DNA of 64,000 nt, taken from NCBI GenBank assembly GCA_007644065.1, contig VJWN01000010.1, positions 1,541,642-1,605,641 on the forward strand. The letters are read 5' to 3'. The translations under genes and the position numbers were made by a program. Below, one piece after another: positions 11,299 through 23,146 of this stretch. Position 1 is the stretch's first letter. Every line of letters begins with the position of its first letter. The notes below the pieces were generated by a model that saw only the letters and a list, made by a program, of their open reading frames with translations, was not told the origin of the DNA and ran no database searches. Source of the stretch: Margaritispora aquatica. Its lineage: Eukaryota > Ascomycota > Leotiomycetes > Helotiales > Discinellaceae.

Positions 11299-12197
11299 GT
11301 TGTGTGATTATTAGATCTGGTTTTGGGTAGAATTGAAGAATTGAAGAATAAGAGCAATCAAATCAAGTTGGCGAGATGAGTAGATAAGTCAAATTTGAAA
11401 CTCGCTGACGACTTGTTCTTATTTGCAGACGTCACAGTTCGACATTTTTGGTTCTTAGCTATGCAGAAGTTTTGAAGTCAAGCATCTTAGCCCACCTCTC
11501 GCTTGCTCACTACCGGAACTTAGCAACTACCATGCGCTTCTCATGCCCTCATGGGTGATGAGAGCATAAGTTCACTGGCTCTCTAAAACTTGGCAAGGCT
11601 CAATTTGTGCTTAGTCTAAACAAGTGATGGATCTAGCTTGCTAAGCGAGGGTCTAGAACCTGGTCATGTTTTTTCTTCTCTGCCTCAACTGTGATTATTG
11701 GGGTACATAGAGTAGCCTGCCGACTTCTACCTTGGCATTCTTTGCGCCCAGTCATCACTAGCTACTCAAACTGATCGAATTGAATCGCTATATAGTCGTT
11801 ACCCAGGATTAAGTTGAAAACTCAGATATGGTTACCTCGCTCAAAATGTTCTGTCACGCCGGAGTTCCCGGCGATGACTTCATTGATGGGGAGAATACTC
11901 GGACTTTGGACTGTAGGTAGATAAACAAAATTCATACTGTCTGATACTCACAGTTCCATACAGTCCATTTACATATGGGAAGGGGAATAAGAAATTCTTG
12001 AGGACACGTCACGGCTAGAGCGGAAGTGTCAATCACCTACCATCAGTGCAGAGAATTCCAAGCTTGGTTGTTGAAAATCAAAAGAGTGTTGGGATGTGAT
12101 GGAGTTTTCAACTTGCGTAGATGATTTACAATATGAGTACTGATGATTGATTAGTTGAATCTCTATATATCAGATTGCCATCAGTTCGCTTAGGCCC
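11299..12197. other. Intergenic: promoter of membrane-protein gene and 3' side of beta-galactosidase
   Basis: No gene supported. Frames are short and interrupted on both strands. Confidence 0.55.
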
Positions 12198-14871
12198 CTA
12201 GCGAAGTACGGTAATCTCGTGACTATAGACAGTACTAATAGTAATATTAGTAATAGCGCAAGATTGGTTGTTGGCATTGTATGTCGGCTGCGTTTGGAGA
12301 TAGATTTTCGCATCCCGACGGATAGGCATAATAGCAAGCGTAAGATTACCGGATTTCGCCTGAGCAGAAATTCGTTTGAGACCAACGAGCCAAGTCTGAC
12401 CGTTGTAAAAGTGGTCATCCAGAAGAACGTCGCCAGCATATAAGCGGGCCTGGTCCCCCTGGTAATTGATCAACAGCCACGCATCATTAACACTAGCGAG
12501 AGCTTCTAGAGAGAAGTCGACCGACCAGCGACCTGAAGTGGTTGTGATCACAGATTCGTTGTACGCTTTGGCGGAACCTGATGGCCCGCCGCTTCCAATG
12601 GGAGTTGCGATTCCAGTGGGGGCGGCAGCACCGTTAGAGCCTACAATCTGGAGCGGAGGCGCGATGCCAGGTGCCTTAATTTGGGCTACAGAGAGTGAAA
12701 TTGTCTTAGTTTGCTTGTTGCCAGTGTATGTTGTAAAGATGCTATTCCTGCTTGTTCTGTCGATCGATTTCACGGCACCAGAGACTGTGATAGATGGGAA
12801 TGTAGAGAATTTAAAGCTAGAGGAGCTGGCGGTTGCGAGCTCAAAGCCATTTGACGTTAGACCAAGCGTGGTATTGGTGAGAACGATGATATTCTTGCCT
12901 CCCAATTTGATGTTCCAGAGATTGTCAGCCGTGGCCTGATCCAGCACAACGATCTTGAACTTGCAGCCTCTCTTGTCCACCACATCCAAAGCGGCATCGA
13001 GCCCAGGGGTAATTCCGCTTGTTAGGATGTAGCTGCTAGTGTTTCTGCTCACCGTTCCGGAAGCGACAACTATCTTTGCTACCGTTTTTGATTCAAAGGC
13101 AAACTCAACGGGAATTCCAGCCGTAGCCAAAAAGAAATAAACAGTCTGGTCGTGATCAGCCACCGATGTTATCAACTGAACGGTGGCATAGGCGAGCTTA
13201 GCGTCGCCAATGGCGAGGTTGAGTGGCCAGATGAAGTATGCGCCACTTGAAATAGTGATTGGCACTTCAGGAAAGGTGACGATCTCTGATGAGAAGTTGC
13301 CAATGGAGGAGTTTCCAACCCTCGAAGAGAAGGTCACGGCGAACTGAATATTAGTCTGTGCTGCCATCGGATGTTGTCGCACGTAGTTATTAACGAAGAG
13401 ATATCCACTCGTACCGTTCGAACGGACAGACCAACGCAGGGTGGCAAGGTCGTTAGTACCAGTTGGCACGACTGTAGGCACACGCAAGCTCATTGGGGCA
13501 AGCTGGCTGCCAAATTCGTTCAACCAGTAATGGAATGGTTTGATGCGGTTTAGCGACGGTGCTTGCTGGCCATACTGTCCTAGAGGTGATTGGTAATCGT
13601 AGTTCACAACTGCAAGGTCATTGTAGCTACCGGTTGATTCTGTCTCTTGCATGGTTGCGTTCTTGCCTGTCGGATTGACACCGCCGTGGAACATATAGTA
13701 GGACCAAAGATTGATTCCTGAGCCGATCTGTACGGGAAGCAAAGATGCAATGTCGTCAGGGCTAACCACGACACGGCGGCGATACATAGGTGCGGTACCA
13801 CCACCGTATTCTGCCGAGAAAAAGGGGTAGGCTGCTAGGTTTGCTATTGACGTTTTAGGCGAGGAGGTATCCCCAGAGTATCCATTGCCACCGCTGGCCC
13901 GATCTAGATGAAGTGGTTAGGTTAGCTGTTTACTGGCAATTTTTACAGCAAGCTGTCCCCAGAGTATGTCTGTATGCACTGAAGTACGGAGTGCACTTAC
14001 TATAAAAACGGAATAGAAAACCTTCGCCAGGTGCTAAATCAACCAAACTAGTACCCCAGGGGGAATCTTGGTAGGAGCCGAAGACGGGAACGACCTGGTT
14101 GGCTGACCACACCGTGTTGTCCCAACCAGTGACGGTATACAGTGGGACATCGAAGCCGAGAGAGACGGCGAGGGACTTCAAGGCGGTAATATGATTTGCC
14201 CCCTTGGTAGTACCACTTAGGTTGTACTCATTTTCGAGCTGCACCGCAATAATTGGCCCACCATGCTTAAAGATTGTGCTGTTGATTTGCAGCGCGAGTT
14301 CAGTCCAAAAGGACTTCACGAAGCCCATATAGATGGGATCGTTACTCCTGATCACTGCGCTCTGGGTCATCACCCAGTCCGGTAAGCCACTATCTCGAAC
14401 CTCGGCGTGAGCATATGGGCCCAGGCGAGCGATGATTTTGAGGCCAACATCTTGAGCAAGGGTGATGAAGCGAGCGATGTCGCAGTTGCCAGAAAAGCTG
14501 ATATTGCCTTGAGTCTCTTCGTGATGGATCCAAATTATGTAGGTCGAGACAGCATCCATACCGGCCGCCTTCATTTTCAAGAGCTCAGTTTGCCACTCGT
14601 CTGCAGGATAGCGAGAGTAGTGGAACTCCCCCACTATGGGGTACCAAGGCTTTCCGTTCAGAAAGAAAGATTGGTTATTGACAAGTAGCGTGTCCCCATT
14701 AGGCGCGATACCTGCTGTAGAGCTGCCCATAACCAGAGGTCCAACTTCAGGAGTAGGACTGAGGGCGCTGGCATCGACGCTCACAAGGCCGGAGGTGGCT
14801 TGCACGAGATTGGACGCCGTGATGGCAATCCAGAATGTGTACCTGGTTAGCATTCGAAGTTGTGTAAACAT
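12198..14871 (-). CDS. Secreted beta-galactosidase, glycoside hydrolase family 35
   Basis: Hydrolyses terminal beta-galactosides outside the cell. Exons 14001-14871 and 12198-13903, with one 97-nt intron (GTAAGT ... CATCTAG), give 858 residues. A signal peptide covers about residues 1-28 (hydrophobic YTFWIAITASNLVQATSG). The GH35 barrel follows: NGKPWYPIVGEFHYSRYP near 72-89, the LENEY motif whose second Glu (about 215) is the acid/base, and FPFFSAEYGGG-type motif (here YPFFSAEYGGG) with the nucleophile Glu at about 322, which lies just after the intron. Beta-rich accessory domains fill the C-terminal half. The chain is shorter than the roughly 1,000 residues of Aspergillus LacA-type enzymes but ends in a coherent jelly-roll domain, so it looks like another subfamily and not a truncation. 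It sits alone in a gene-poor stretch, with no neighbouring regulator or sugar transporter. Confidence 0.92.
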
Positions 14872-17800
14872 CTTGGCCGTAAGTAAATCTAATGTCTTGT
14901 AGGTTGGATGTATTTTAGATAGAGACTGTCGAAAGGGTCGCTATTAAATAGCATCAGATTTACCCCTACTTCTTTTCTTGGATAAGTGTATTCTCCATTG
15001 TGTTTTCTCATCGGTCACTACTCAACCGAATGTGATTATCTTCAAGGAATGGATTTGAGAATCGCACTTGAAATACCCGTGGGAAAAGCATTCCGGGATA
15101 AAATAGGGAAAACAGTGTCCCTCTCCGAAGTATACGCCTTTTCTACCTTACCTCTATGTATGCCTTACCCCAATCGTAGGTTCTGGTCCGTGATAAAAGA
15201 CGATCTAAAGCATATACCTAGTGTACTTTTGTTGGCTTTTTTGGGGGGGGCTTTCCACGCTTTGTTTTGCGGCTAAAATGATTTGCTCGAGCTTGAAGCG
15301 CGCCTATCAGCGGAAGAAAGCTACGCTAGCTTGGTGATATAAATTAAATCTCAAGCTGGTAGGCTTTTTAGTTTGGCTTATAAGTTCGCTGATTAGCTGG
15401 CTTGCTTCCTGGCCATTCTGGACTGACAGGTCGTAGGGCGTGTAAATCAATGTCTTGTTCTAGTTGAAGTATCTAGGAGCTAACACTTGATCTGTTATTT
15501 CGTTTTCATTGATCAGAACTGACTGCAGGTCCAGACCGAGGGCATAGAGGCGTGCTTTGAGGGCAGTTCCAGTTTCGGGTCCAGATCCAGGATAGGACAT
15601 CCTGAAGCTTTTGGCGAACACGAGAAGAGGTGCAACTCCGAGACCGAATTGTTGATTGGTGATCCACTGAGCTGACTAGTCGGAAGAATTCAGGAGGCCG
15701 AGTTCAAATGTCGTGAGTTCGCTCCAGGCTGAAATACGATTTGACCTATCCCACATTTAGACTCTCCAGAACACGAGAGGCCGGGAAGTCAGAGTCTCTC
15801 CAGCATAAAGCATCAAGAGATTGGCGCCCGCAACTCGGCCGGTATGACCCACATGTCTGAACGATCTTGATCTAAACTGGGGCGGATCGAAACGGCCTGG
15901 ACTTGATAAGCGAGCAAAGACTCGTTTCAACTATTACTACATAAGCGCCACGAAAGCATTTGAATTAAATTCGAGATGTCATGAGGAATTAAAAGGCCAT
16001 GAATTCGCAATGAGTTCTGCTCAATAGTCAAGGCAAATGTTGATTTCACGAAGCATAGAACTTGAACCAGGTAGAGTCGATAAGCTTTTGTTTATTTGTA
16101 GCTAATGCTTTCCTTTCTCTATTCTTCAGTTTCGGTTCCGGTCTCATCTGTCGTATTCGCATTGTCGCTAGTCAAACTACCATCTCTGTTCGGCTGGGGG
16201 GGCGATTGAGATACCCCGATCTAATCCTAGAATCTACGGAGATATGGCACCGGCACATAACCGCATATCCGCTTAGTGTTATTCAATTATGAAAAGTATG
16301 GAGTAACCCTTGATTTGAAGGGCTATCCCGTCGTCCGTCGACGTGCATAAAACGAAAACCTATTGATAGTTAGCTTAGATTGGGGGTAACATTGAGTTAG
16401 GTCAGCTATTCGCGACAGAACCCAGCTTTTCATCCACGAGTAGAGAGTTGCCATTGAAAGGCTTGTGTATCGCTACTTTATTCATGACATCCATGGAAAG
16501 AAAAGCCTGGTTATTCTTGCTTAACGTTAATAACAGCGTCACTCTTGTTTATTGCCTACGTAATTTTCGCATTCTATTCCCATTTTTCTTTTATACATAA
16601 GAAGGATTGGAAGAAGAAAACTTCCAATCTCTATCTATCTGTTGTGTGTTAAAGATTTGAAATATAAATTGGCTCTGGGTTAAAACATTACCCTACCTTA
16701 CATCGGTAGCCATACAGTGTAGCAAACCTCGGAAGTGCCCGCTTATTCAACTCAATTCAAGCAAATTGTACCTTGTACTACAAAATTTCTCGAGTGGAAC
16801 TTGGATTCTTCCTTTCACAAAACCCCAAGACACTTCTTGGTAAAAAGAAAAAGTAAGAAGAAGGAAAAAGAAAAGGCGGATGTGGAGGTGGAGGCGGATC
16901 AAGATGCGGGGGCGGGACGGAAAAGCGGATCAGATGCTAGCAATAATATTCGCGTAAGGGTAAAGGTTGGGTTTATAGTTTTCGAAGTTAATTTTCGGGC
17001 AAGTTTGTAAGTTTTAAGCTCTTTTATTGGTCGAACTCGTTGGGTCTTTAATTCTGCCTTATACTACCGCGTTCATTATATAATAAGAGATTTTATTATT
17101 ATAGTATAAACTTTTTATGAATTTCATACTTTGATTTTGTGCTTTTAGAGTTACTGATAACTAGGTATATGATACTCTTCGCTGACAGCGAGCCTATAAG
17201 CTATTGGAAGCAGGTTATCGAAGATTTTTAATTATATCAGCAAGGAAGCTATGGATTTCTCTCGCCAACTAGCTAAGTGACTAACTTCTTAGCCACTCTG
17301 CAGGCTGTCACAACACTTGGCCTTGGGAAATAATATCCTTAGAGTCGAGCTTGGGCGAGGGGGCTGGAACACGAAGAAAGCTCTAGGTGGCCGGTACAAG
17401 CAATATAGAGCAGTGCAATATAGAGCAGTAGCCACCCCTTTCTTATTGATTGCTCAGCTTGAGTATACCTGCTTCAATGGTCAAGTATACACCCAAGTTT
17501 TGTGCCACGGATTCCGCTGCCTCGCAGTCAATACCACGGACCCATCTGCCTTTTCGGACGCAGTGGGCTTGCTGATACGGTCAGACTCTGAGCCTGTGGC
17601 AATGCTGTAGTCCTCTTGCCCCTTATGTTGTATCAAACTTACGGAAGCTTGAGCCTGCTCGAGGAATCTTATCCGGCAATGGAGACGTGTGTACTGCTAT
17701 AGACTAAATAGAGACTGATTGATCGCCATAGTGATAAAAGTTAGTAGTATCCACCGATGTTTTGTAGATTCAGATTTATCGATTCAAAGTCGGTATATCC

Positions 17801-18134
17801 CTAGTGGTTAAGTCTGACCAGTAGATGATTTTAAGCGAGTTAGAATTCTTTGGCGTTGCGATCCGCTTTAAATAAGATTGGTAGAATCAAAATCGTTTCA
17901 GTCTCAGTATTCTCGTCAAAGATTACTTTGTAAAATGAACCAACACTAAAAAGGTCTCAAAAATTAGTAGCAAGAGAGAGTTGAGCTTATCATAACTACA
18001 AAGCATAAGTCTTGAGTATTTGAAGCTTCATTAAAAGGACTAGACAGTCAACGGTTTCGGATGTCTCCCGTATCAACCTAAATGACCTTCAACTGATTAC
18101 GTGACAACGATTTTGTACCAAGACCAATCAAGTT
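14872..18134. other. Gene-poor interval of mixed composition
   Basis: The first few hundred bases hold the beta-galactosidase promoter. Beyond that no frame is convincing. 16.9-17.2 kb is AT-rich and looks partly decayed, suggesting old repeat remnants, but I can name no element. Confidence 0.5.
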
Positions 18135-18413
18135 TCAGATATTTTCAGCTCCAGCTCCCTTTCCACTCTCGCCTCCAGTGGTTCCGGGAGGCCACCCTCT
18201 AGGGTGCTGGAGATTCTCAACACCAACTCCGCTTCCACTCTCGCCTCCGCTGGTACCTGGCCAACCACCATATGGCTTCTTCATATTCTCGACACCAGCT
18301 CCGCTTCCACTCTCTCCGCCATTAGTACCTGGCCAACCATATGGCTTCTTCAAGTTTTCAACGCCAACACCGTTTCCACTCTCTCCGCCACTAGCACCCC
18401 AGCGGATTGCCAT
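18135..18413 (-). CDS. Small repetitive peptide gene A, four GGESGxGxGVEN units
   Basis: One exon of 92 residues starting MAIRWGAS. It consists of four near-identical units of 23-25 residues. The core of each is GGESGxGxGVEN(L/M/I); units 1 and 2 continue KKPYGWPGT and KKPYGGWPGT, and unit 3 continues QHPRGW. The last unit ends the protein at GKGAGAENI. No signal peptide, no cysteine, no membrane span. Because of the Gly/Ser/Glu content it is probably disordered. The frame is supported by the repeat itself: all four copies keep phase and differ mostly by conservative changes. It is also supported by a shorter paralogue at 34215 with the same core and ending. I do not recognise the family. It could be a stress or development-related hydrophilic peptide, or a precursor processed at the KKP segments; both are guesses. 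Confidence 0.8.
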   Translation of the reverse strand: MAIRWGASGGESGNGVGVENLKKPYGWPGTNGGESGSGAGVENMKKPYGGWPGTSGGESGSGVGVENLQHPRGWPPGTTGGESGKGAGAENI

Positions 18414-18437
18414 ATTATTGAATTGAGATATTTTGGG

Positions 18438-18499
18438 CTGCAGGATGCAAGATATTAGCGAAAAGATCACGTATTCGAAGATCTGGAACTAGAACTCAC
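18438..18499 (-). other. 5'-UTR intron of peptide gene A
   Basis: Donor GTGAGT at 18499 and acceptor CTGCAG ending at 18438, 24 nt upstream of the ATG. The paralogue at 34.2 kb has an intron at the same place, which supports both. Confidence 0.65.
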
Positions 18500-18668
18500 G
18501 TCTTTGCAGGTAGATAAAGAATGGATTTGATATTGGTGACTTTCGTAGAAGAGGAGGAGATGCTAGAATGTATTAGCACTTTGGAAGGATGATCATGAGA
18601 AGGAAGTATTGACTTAAGGTAGATTGAAGGTTGTTGATGAGAAAAAAAGCTGGGAGAGGAAGACGCTG

Positions 18669-18676
18669 ATTATATA
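18669..18676 (-). promoter_or_regulatory. Probable TATA box of peptide gene A
   Basis: TATATAAT on the minus strand about 256 bp upstream of the ATG (about 190 nt after removing the leader intron). Peptide gene B has ATATAAA at 34611-34617 at a nearly identical distance. Confidence 0.45.
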
Positions 18677-18699
18677 CTTTACAAGATACTACTCATCTT

Positions 18700-21275
18700 C
18701 CTCTACTGTTAGCGAGGTGCTTGGATCTCTCGCTCCACTTTCAATCTTTCAACCTGCGGAGATATGTCTCTCGTTCAGCAATGTTTGTTTTTGCTTGAAA
18801 CATTGGTGTATCTGGCTTGCTTTTTACCCCTACATCTGTCTGACTGGTGGCTGATCTGCTGGTGGGCGGTACCACAAGACATTGGGTGGCTGCCATAAGC
18901 TCACGTTGCTCTACATTGAATCGGGCAGTCCAAACGATTGGCAACTTATGTTATGAAGCGATAGCCAATTAAATTACTCAACATAGACTTCCATAAACGC
19001 CTGATGGCAGTTCGCTTGAAGTATCATTGAGGCCATTTGGAGTGCTGAACGTTAGAGCAATTGGAATAATCAATGGTTGAAAAACAGCAGTGAAGCTCTT
19101 GAACGATGAGCTTGAATGCACCGAACTTCATCGCTTTCAGCAAGCAATCGGCAAAAAGAAGCGTCACATCTCGAGTTACAGTCTGGTATAGACCCCCAAA
19201 GTAAATGAACTGGGGTTAAGACCTTAGAGCTTGTCGACAGGGCGAGAACTGCCGCTCAATTTCTATTTGCCTAAGATACGAGCCCGAATAGTGGCTTGTT
19301 ATTCAATGTTTCTCTCCAACTTTTCTCATCTCCAGTTGAGTTTGTCCCGGTGTCTCTCGTCATGAGTTACACCTGTGACACGTTTGGTCAAGTGCATGGT
19401 TCTTAAACATCTTTGCACATAAATTGGGCTGACCGAATTGCCTTCATATTTCTGTCTCATTACATAGGCTGCCTGAATGAATCTCGTGTGTCTCTCTGCC
19501 GCTCACTGGGTGGCTTTTATCTGTCCTTCTGATGAATATGCTGGGCTAAAATAAATTCACGTGCATATCGAAAGCTTACCGAATGGCTCCCGTATATTTG
19601 TCTTAAAAGTAGGCTGGCTGAGAAGCAATCATCTATACCCGCGTAACTCGACATAAATTGGGCCGATGAAATGGCGTTTACATGTCGGTCTCACAAAGTT
19701 GGCTTGCTAAGTCGTGTTTGCATTTCGCTTAAATAGATTGGCTGAGCAGACTTTGACTTCATATTGCTTGCTGATCCTCGGCATCGACAAAGTATGTTTG
19801 CTGCTAGATATCATTCTTCATCAAGCATTCAAAATATAGAATATATGACACTCAATGTGTAGCACAATTTAAACACATCCTGAGTAGTGCCATTGCGCTA
19901 TGCTCTGTACTTCCCAGCCATTCTTCGATCGCAGTACACTTGACTGGCTAGCTGATCACCACTTTCAGCCTTGTGGCTTGGCTGATCTTCTCATGCCGCG
20001 TCTTTCCTTTTCCATGTCTCGCTTGCTGTCTCTTTCATGTCTCTCCACCTACGAATCCGATTGGCCAAATACGCGGCAGGAGTTATTCTCAGGGCATGCG
20101 GGATGGTCGCATTGATCAATCACCAACCATGCTTGGGTAAAGCCGACCACACGACACGACTGTATCCTTGCCCCCGTGAGACTGTGAAGTATGAATCCCA
20201 CCCTCTTCGCTTTGAAGCTTCTAAACGCTTGGGGCTTGGAGCTCACACTTCTTAAAGAGGAGAGCCATATGGGGATGAGCTATATCAGCTGCTCGCTGAC
20301 CGCCTCAGTGCAGTGCTCGTGGCACATCAGCCATTTTGTATTGTTTTTCTCCAGTAGCTGAATCGATTGAAGGAAGTGGCGATTTCCTCTGACGATCTCG
20401 CAGATCATAACCATGATTGTGTGAATGTCAAAGTCGATTCTTAAGTGGTATAACTTCGTTTTCTTCAGAATCAATTGAGAACTCGGATCTGACCGTAAGC
20501 AAGGCAAAATTGCGCTGCCAAATACTCGATTCTTGCTGCCCATGGAAAATCAGTTGTGAAAACTGACATCAATGCAGGAAAATACTATAAGTACTATTTT
20601 CAGATGCTTATTACTTACCTAGAGCTACAGATATTTTTGATGCCCGACTTAATGGTATTTGTATCATAAAGTGTGCGTTCTTATTTCGGATAACGAATTG
20701 ATCAGCATATTTTTACATCTATGTATATAATCGTTGATTTATACTTCAGAGAGTAAGGTTGACAGCCACTAGCTTCTCCGAGAGTCCCAGGGATACGGAA
20801 TCTTGGTGCTATATTGGCGAGGTTTACCAATCCGTAAAAAGTGTTAGAGATTAAACAGAACGAGCTTGACCTCGGTGTCATTTAAGATACTTTTAATAGC
20901 TCAAACTTAAAGTGTTGATTGCGAGATTTACAGTGATGCAGATGTACAAATATTGTAGTGCGAAGTGAAATAAGCTCAAGGTTTCCAAATAGTAAGATAC
21001 GGCCTCGTTTTCTTACCTGAGATCGGTACCCTTCCATCCCCACCCTCCCCCCACAATCCTGAGTCTTTGCGTTTCAATCCTCCGCTCTTGTTTTTCGTAT
21101 CTCGTTGGTGTCTGTCGACCGGCTATTTTTGCTGAGACATTACAACAAGCCGAGTCACGAGATGCTAAGGACAAACACGCTCAATGATTCTCAGACCTTG
21201 AGGGGCGGAGGTTTCTTCGAACCAACCAGATTAGAGGCTGCAGATCCAGCGTCAGTTACTAGACTAAGGGCAGTC
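18700..21275. other. Gene-poor interval with a degenerate repeat array
   Basis: No coding region supported. Open frames at 19.9-20.5 kb are short and without recognisable content. The notable content is the repetitive stretch at 19.4-19.8 kb, listed separately. Confidence 0.5.
19420..19790. repeat. Degenerate direct-repeat array, roughly 40-45 bp period
   Basis: Variants of ATAAATTGGGCTGA, followed by a T-rich segment ending in GTCTCA or GTCTTA and a GGCTngCTgA box, recur about seven to nine times. Examples: 19430 ATAAATTGGGCTGACCGAAT, 19652 ATAAATTGGGCCGATGAAAT, and TTGGCTTGCT / TTGGCTGAGC near 19700-19745. Judged by eye only. Confidence 0.4.
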
Positions 21276-21303
21276 GGTGAGTGAGTGAGTGAGTGAGTGA
21301 GTG
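21276..21303. repeat. GAGT tetranucleotide microsatellite
   Basis: About seven tandem copies of GTGA/GAGT, the last one imperfect. Confidence 0.9.
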
Positions 21304-21452
21304 GGTGATCAAGATATTCGTACTATCCAAAGGCATGTCCTTGAGATATATACAACCGTTTGATACTTGTATGAAGATGAATCGAGTACCTTCTCTCATT
21401 ATTCGGTCCCGACCGCCCCAGCTTTGGCTAATATGTGGATCGCTGTCCGATT

Positions 21453-21600
21453 GAAGTAGATGAAGTAGATGAAGTAGATGAAGTAGATGAAGTAGATGAA
21501 GTAGATGAAGTAGATGAAGTAGATGAAGTAGATGAAGTAGATGAAGTAGATGAAGTAGATGAAGTAGATGAAGTAGATGAAGTAGATGAAGTAGATGAAG
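21453..21600. repeat. Nine-base minisatellite GAAGTAGAT, about 16 copies
   Basis: About 16.4 perfect copies of GAAGTAGAT. Because the unit is a multiple of three, every frame stays open across it (SSTSSTS or LLHLLH on the minus strand), which creates false coding frames. The lack of any point variation implies recent expansion or ongoing slippage. The 500 bp from here to 22105 hold no supported gene. Confidence 0.95.
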
Positions 21601-22105
21601 AGTAGACAAGGACAGAGTTCACTCCGTAATAGATGCTAGACGTCGAAATAAAGATTAGTTCGAGACAGGGGCGGGACGGGGCGGAGTCGACCAAAGATCG
21701 TCCTCTCGGCATTGATCAACCTGGAGATCCGTTTAAGGACAACGAGGTAGCTCCCCACTTTAGCAAACTGGTATGTAGACTCACACCAGCATCCTCGTCG
21801 TCTTGATCTGGATTATGCGCCATCACCATCTTGTGAGCAGCTCATTCACCTATAAATCATCTTTTGGGGCATCGTCAATTGAGAAGTTACCCACTCTGGC
21901 ATGTAGACCACTCGGATCGAAGCAGGCGAAAAAGCTTGGGACAAACGGGAGATATCATGGCTCAAACACTAATCCATGATACTTTGACATTGTCTCCAAA
22001 GTTCTGAAAGACCCTAGCCATCTCCATAATGCAAATATCTAGAGAACCCAAACCGCCGTTGATAAAACCTATACGCCACGCTAAAATGCAAACTTACAGC
22101 CAAAA

Positions 22106-23146
22106 TTACGAGCTACCTTGACCACCATTACCATCCTGCTGCTCCCTCAACCTCTTCATCCTCTCCTCCGCCGCCTTCGCTAACACCTCTCTCCTGCTCA
22201 TTCCCGCTGACGAACTCGAGCTCGCTCCAGTGCTAGCCGCACCACCTGACGAACTCGTACCGAGCACAAACGCCCCACCCGTCCATGCCCCATGATCATG
22301 CATCTCCTCATCCTCATCATCCTCACTCTCACCACACGCATAAAACTCCTCCTTTCCCACCGTCTTCCCACCACTCCTCCAATCCGCCTTCTCCACTTCC
22401 TTCTCAATCTGCTTACACAAGTCCCAAAACGCCCGATCATGATTCCCATGCACGTTATGCGCCAACTCATGACACAGCGTCTTCCGAATCGTCTTGTAGT
22501 CCCTGTACCCATCATACGTATCTGTTCTCAATCTCAACTCAATCACCTCGCCACCATTCCTATTCAGTCCCAACGTGCGCGTCGTTCCCTCATGGTTTGA
22601 CTGCGTGTGCTCAATGGGGTTCATCTCCGTAAGCAGTGGAACCGTGAATTTGTGCATGCGCATTGCAGCCTTGATGCCTGCGTCGTCCTTCAAACGTTGT
22701 AGAAACTGCAGCGACTTCTCTGGGCGCGGAAGATATGGCAGCGGCCGTAGAGTGGTGAATGTGTATTGGCTCTCCTCCTGCTCCTTCTTCCAATCGTGCG
22801 TTTTGTACGCTGTGACCTTCTGCACAGGCTTGTGTCGTCGCACGGCAACCCGTGAGGCTTCTTCGGATGCTTTGGCGATAGCGCCCGCTTCCTCCACCGT
22901 GCTGCCCATGAGAAGTACCTTCTTGTCTGCGAAAGTGGTGAGGAGGAGATCAGGGTCTTTGAAGGGTGGTTTGTGCAGGCCGAGTTTGGGGATCATGAAC
23001 TTTTGGTTGGAGGGCGGGATGGAGAGACTGGATGCGATCTCTTCGGAGAGATCTGTGATGGTGGCATCACGAGAGTATTCGAGGGTATGTGGTTTTCCCT
23101 GGTAGGAGAAGGTGATGGTGACGGTGTCCTGGTTGTCAGTAGCCAT
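22106..23146 (-). CDS. UBL-WLM domain metalloprotease-like protein (Wss1-like)
   Basis: Single exon, 346 residues. Residues 6-80 resemble a ubiquitin-like domain (VTITFSYQGKPHTLEY, LSIPPSNQKFMIPKLG). A WLM domain spans about 135-270, with zinc site HELAHNVHGNHD at 226-237 preceded by the typical LRTDTYDGYRDYKTIRKTL. WLM proteases of the Wss1/Spartan type cleave DNA-protein crosslinks and SUMO conjugates; the arrangement with an N-terminal UBL occurs in S. pombe and filamentous fungi. The C-terminal part has an acidic patch (ESEDDEDEEMHDH), a Gly/Ser/Ala stretch and a charged helix (RREVLAKAAEERMKRLREQQ). I chose the ATG at 23146 because the UBL begins seven codons later; the open frame continues upstream but encodes Arg- and Cys-rich nonsense. 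The gene is head to head with ERD2. Confidence 0.9.
   Translation of the reverse strand: MATDNQDTVTITFSYQGKPHTLEYSRDATITDLSEEIASSLSIPPSNQKFMIPKLGLHKPPFKDPDLLLTTFADKKVLLMGSTVEEAGAIAKASEEASRVAVRRHKPVQKVTAYKTHDWKKEQEESQYTFTTLRPLPYLPRPEKSLQFLQRLKDDAGIKAAMRMHKFTVPLLTEMNPIEHTQSNHEGTTRTLGLNRNGGEVIELRLRTDTYDGYRDYKTIRKTLCHELAHNVHGNHDRAFWDLCKQIEKEVEKADWRSGGKTVGKEEFYACGESEDDEDEEMHDHGAWTGGAFVLGTSSSGGAASTGASSSSSAGMSRREVLAKAAEERMKRLREQQDGNGGQGSS

Noticed and set aside
12198..14871. Beta-galactosidase as a truncated gene because it is shorter than LacA
   Set aside because: Both catalytic Glu are present, the frame is intact and the C-terminus is a coherent beta domain, so a shorter GH35 subfamily is more likely.
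17775..17860. tRNA-like stretch (CCCTAGTGGTTAAG with a later TTGCGATCC)
   Set aside because: The A-box-like and B-box-like parts are there, but no acceptor stem pairs and the anticodon arm does not form. At most a decayed tRNA-derived repeat.
18135..18413. Peptide gene A as a kexin-processed fungal RiPP precursor like ustiloxin
   Set aside because: There is no signal peptide, KK occurs only between some units, gene B has none, and no tailoring enzymes (UstY-type, tyrosinase, methyltransferase) are nearby. Kept only as an outside possibility.
21259..21712. Open frames on the minus strand encoding LLHLLH and STSSTS repeats
   Set aside because: They are by-products of the 9-bp minisatellite, with no supported start, no signal or domain outside the repeat.
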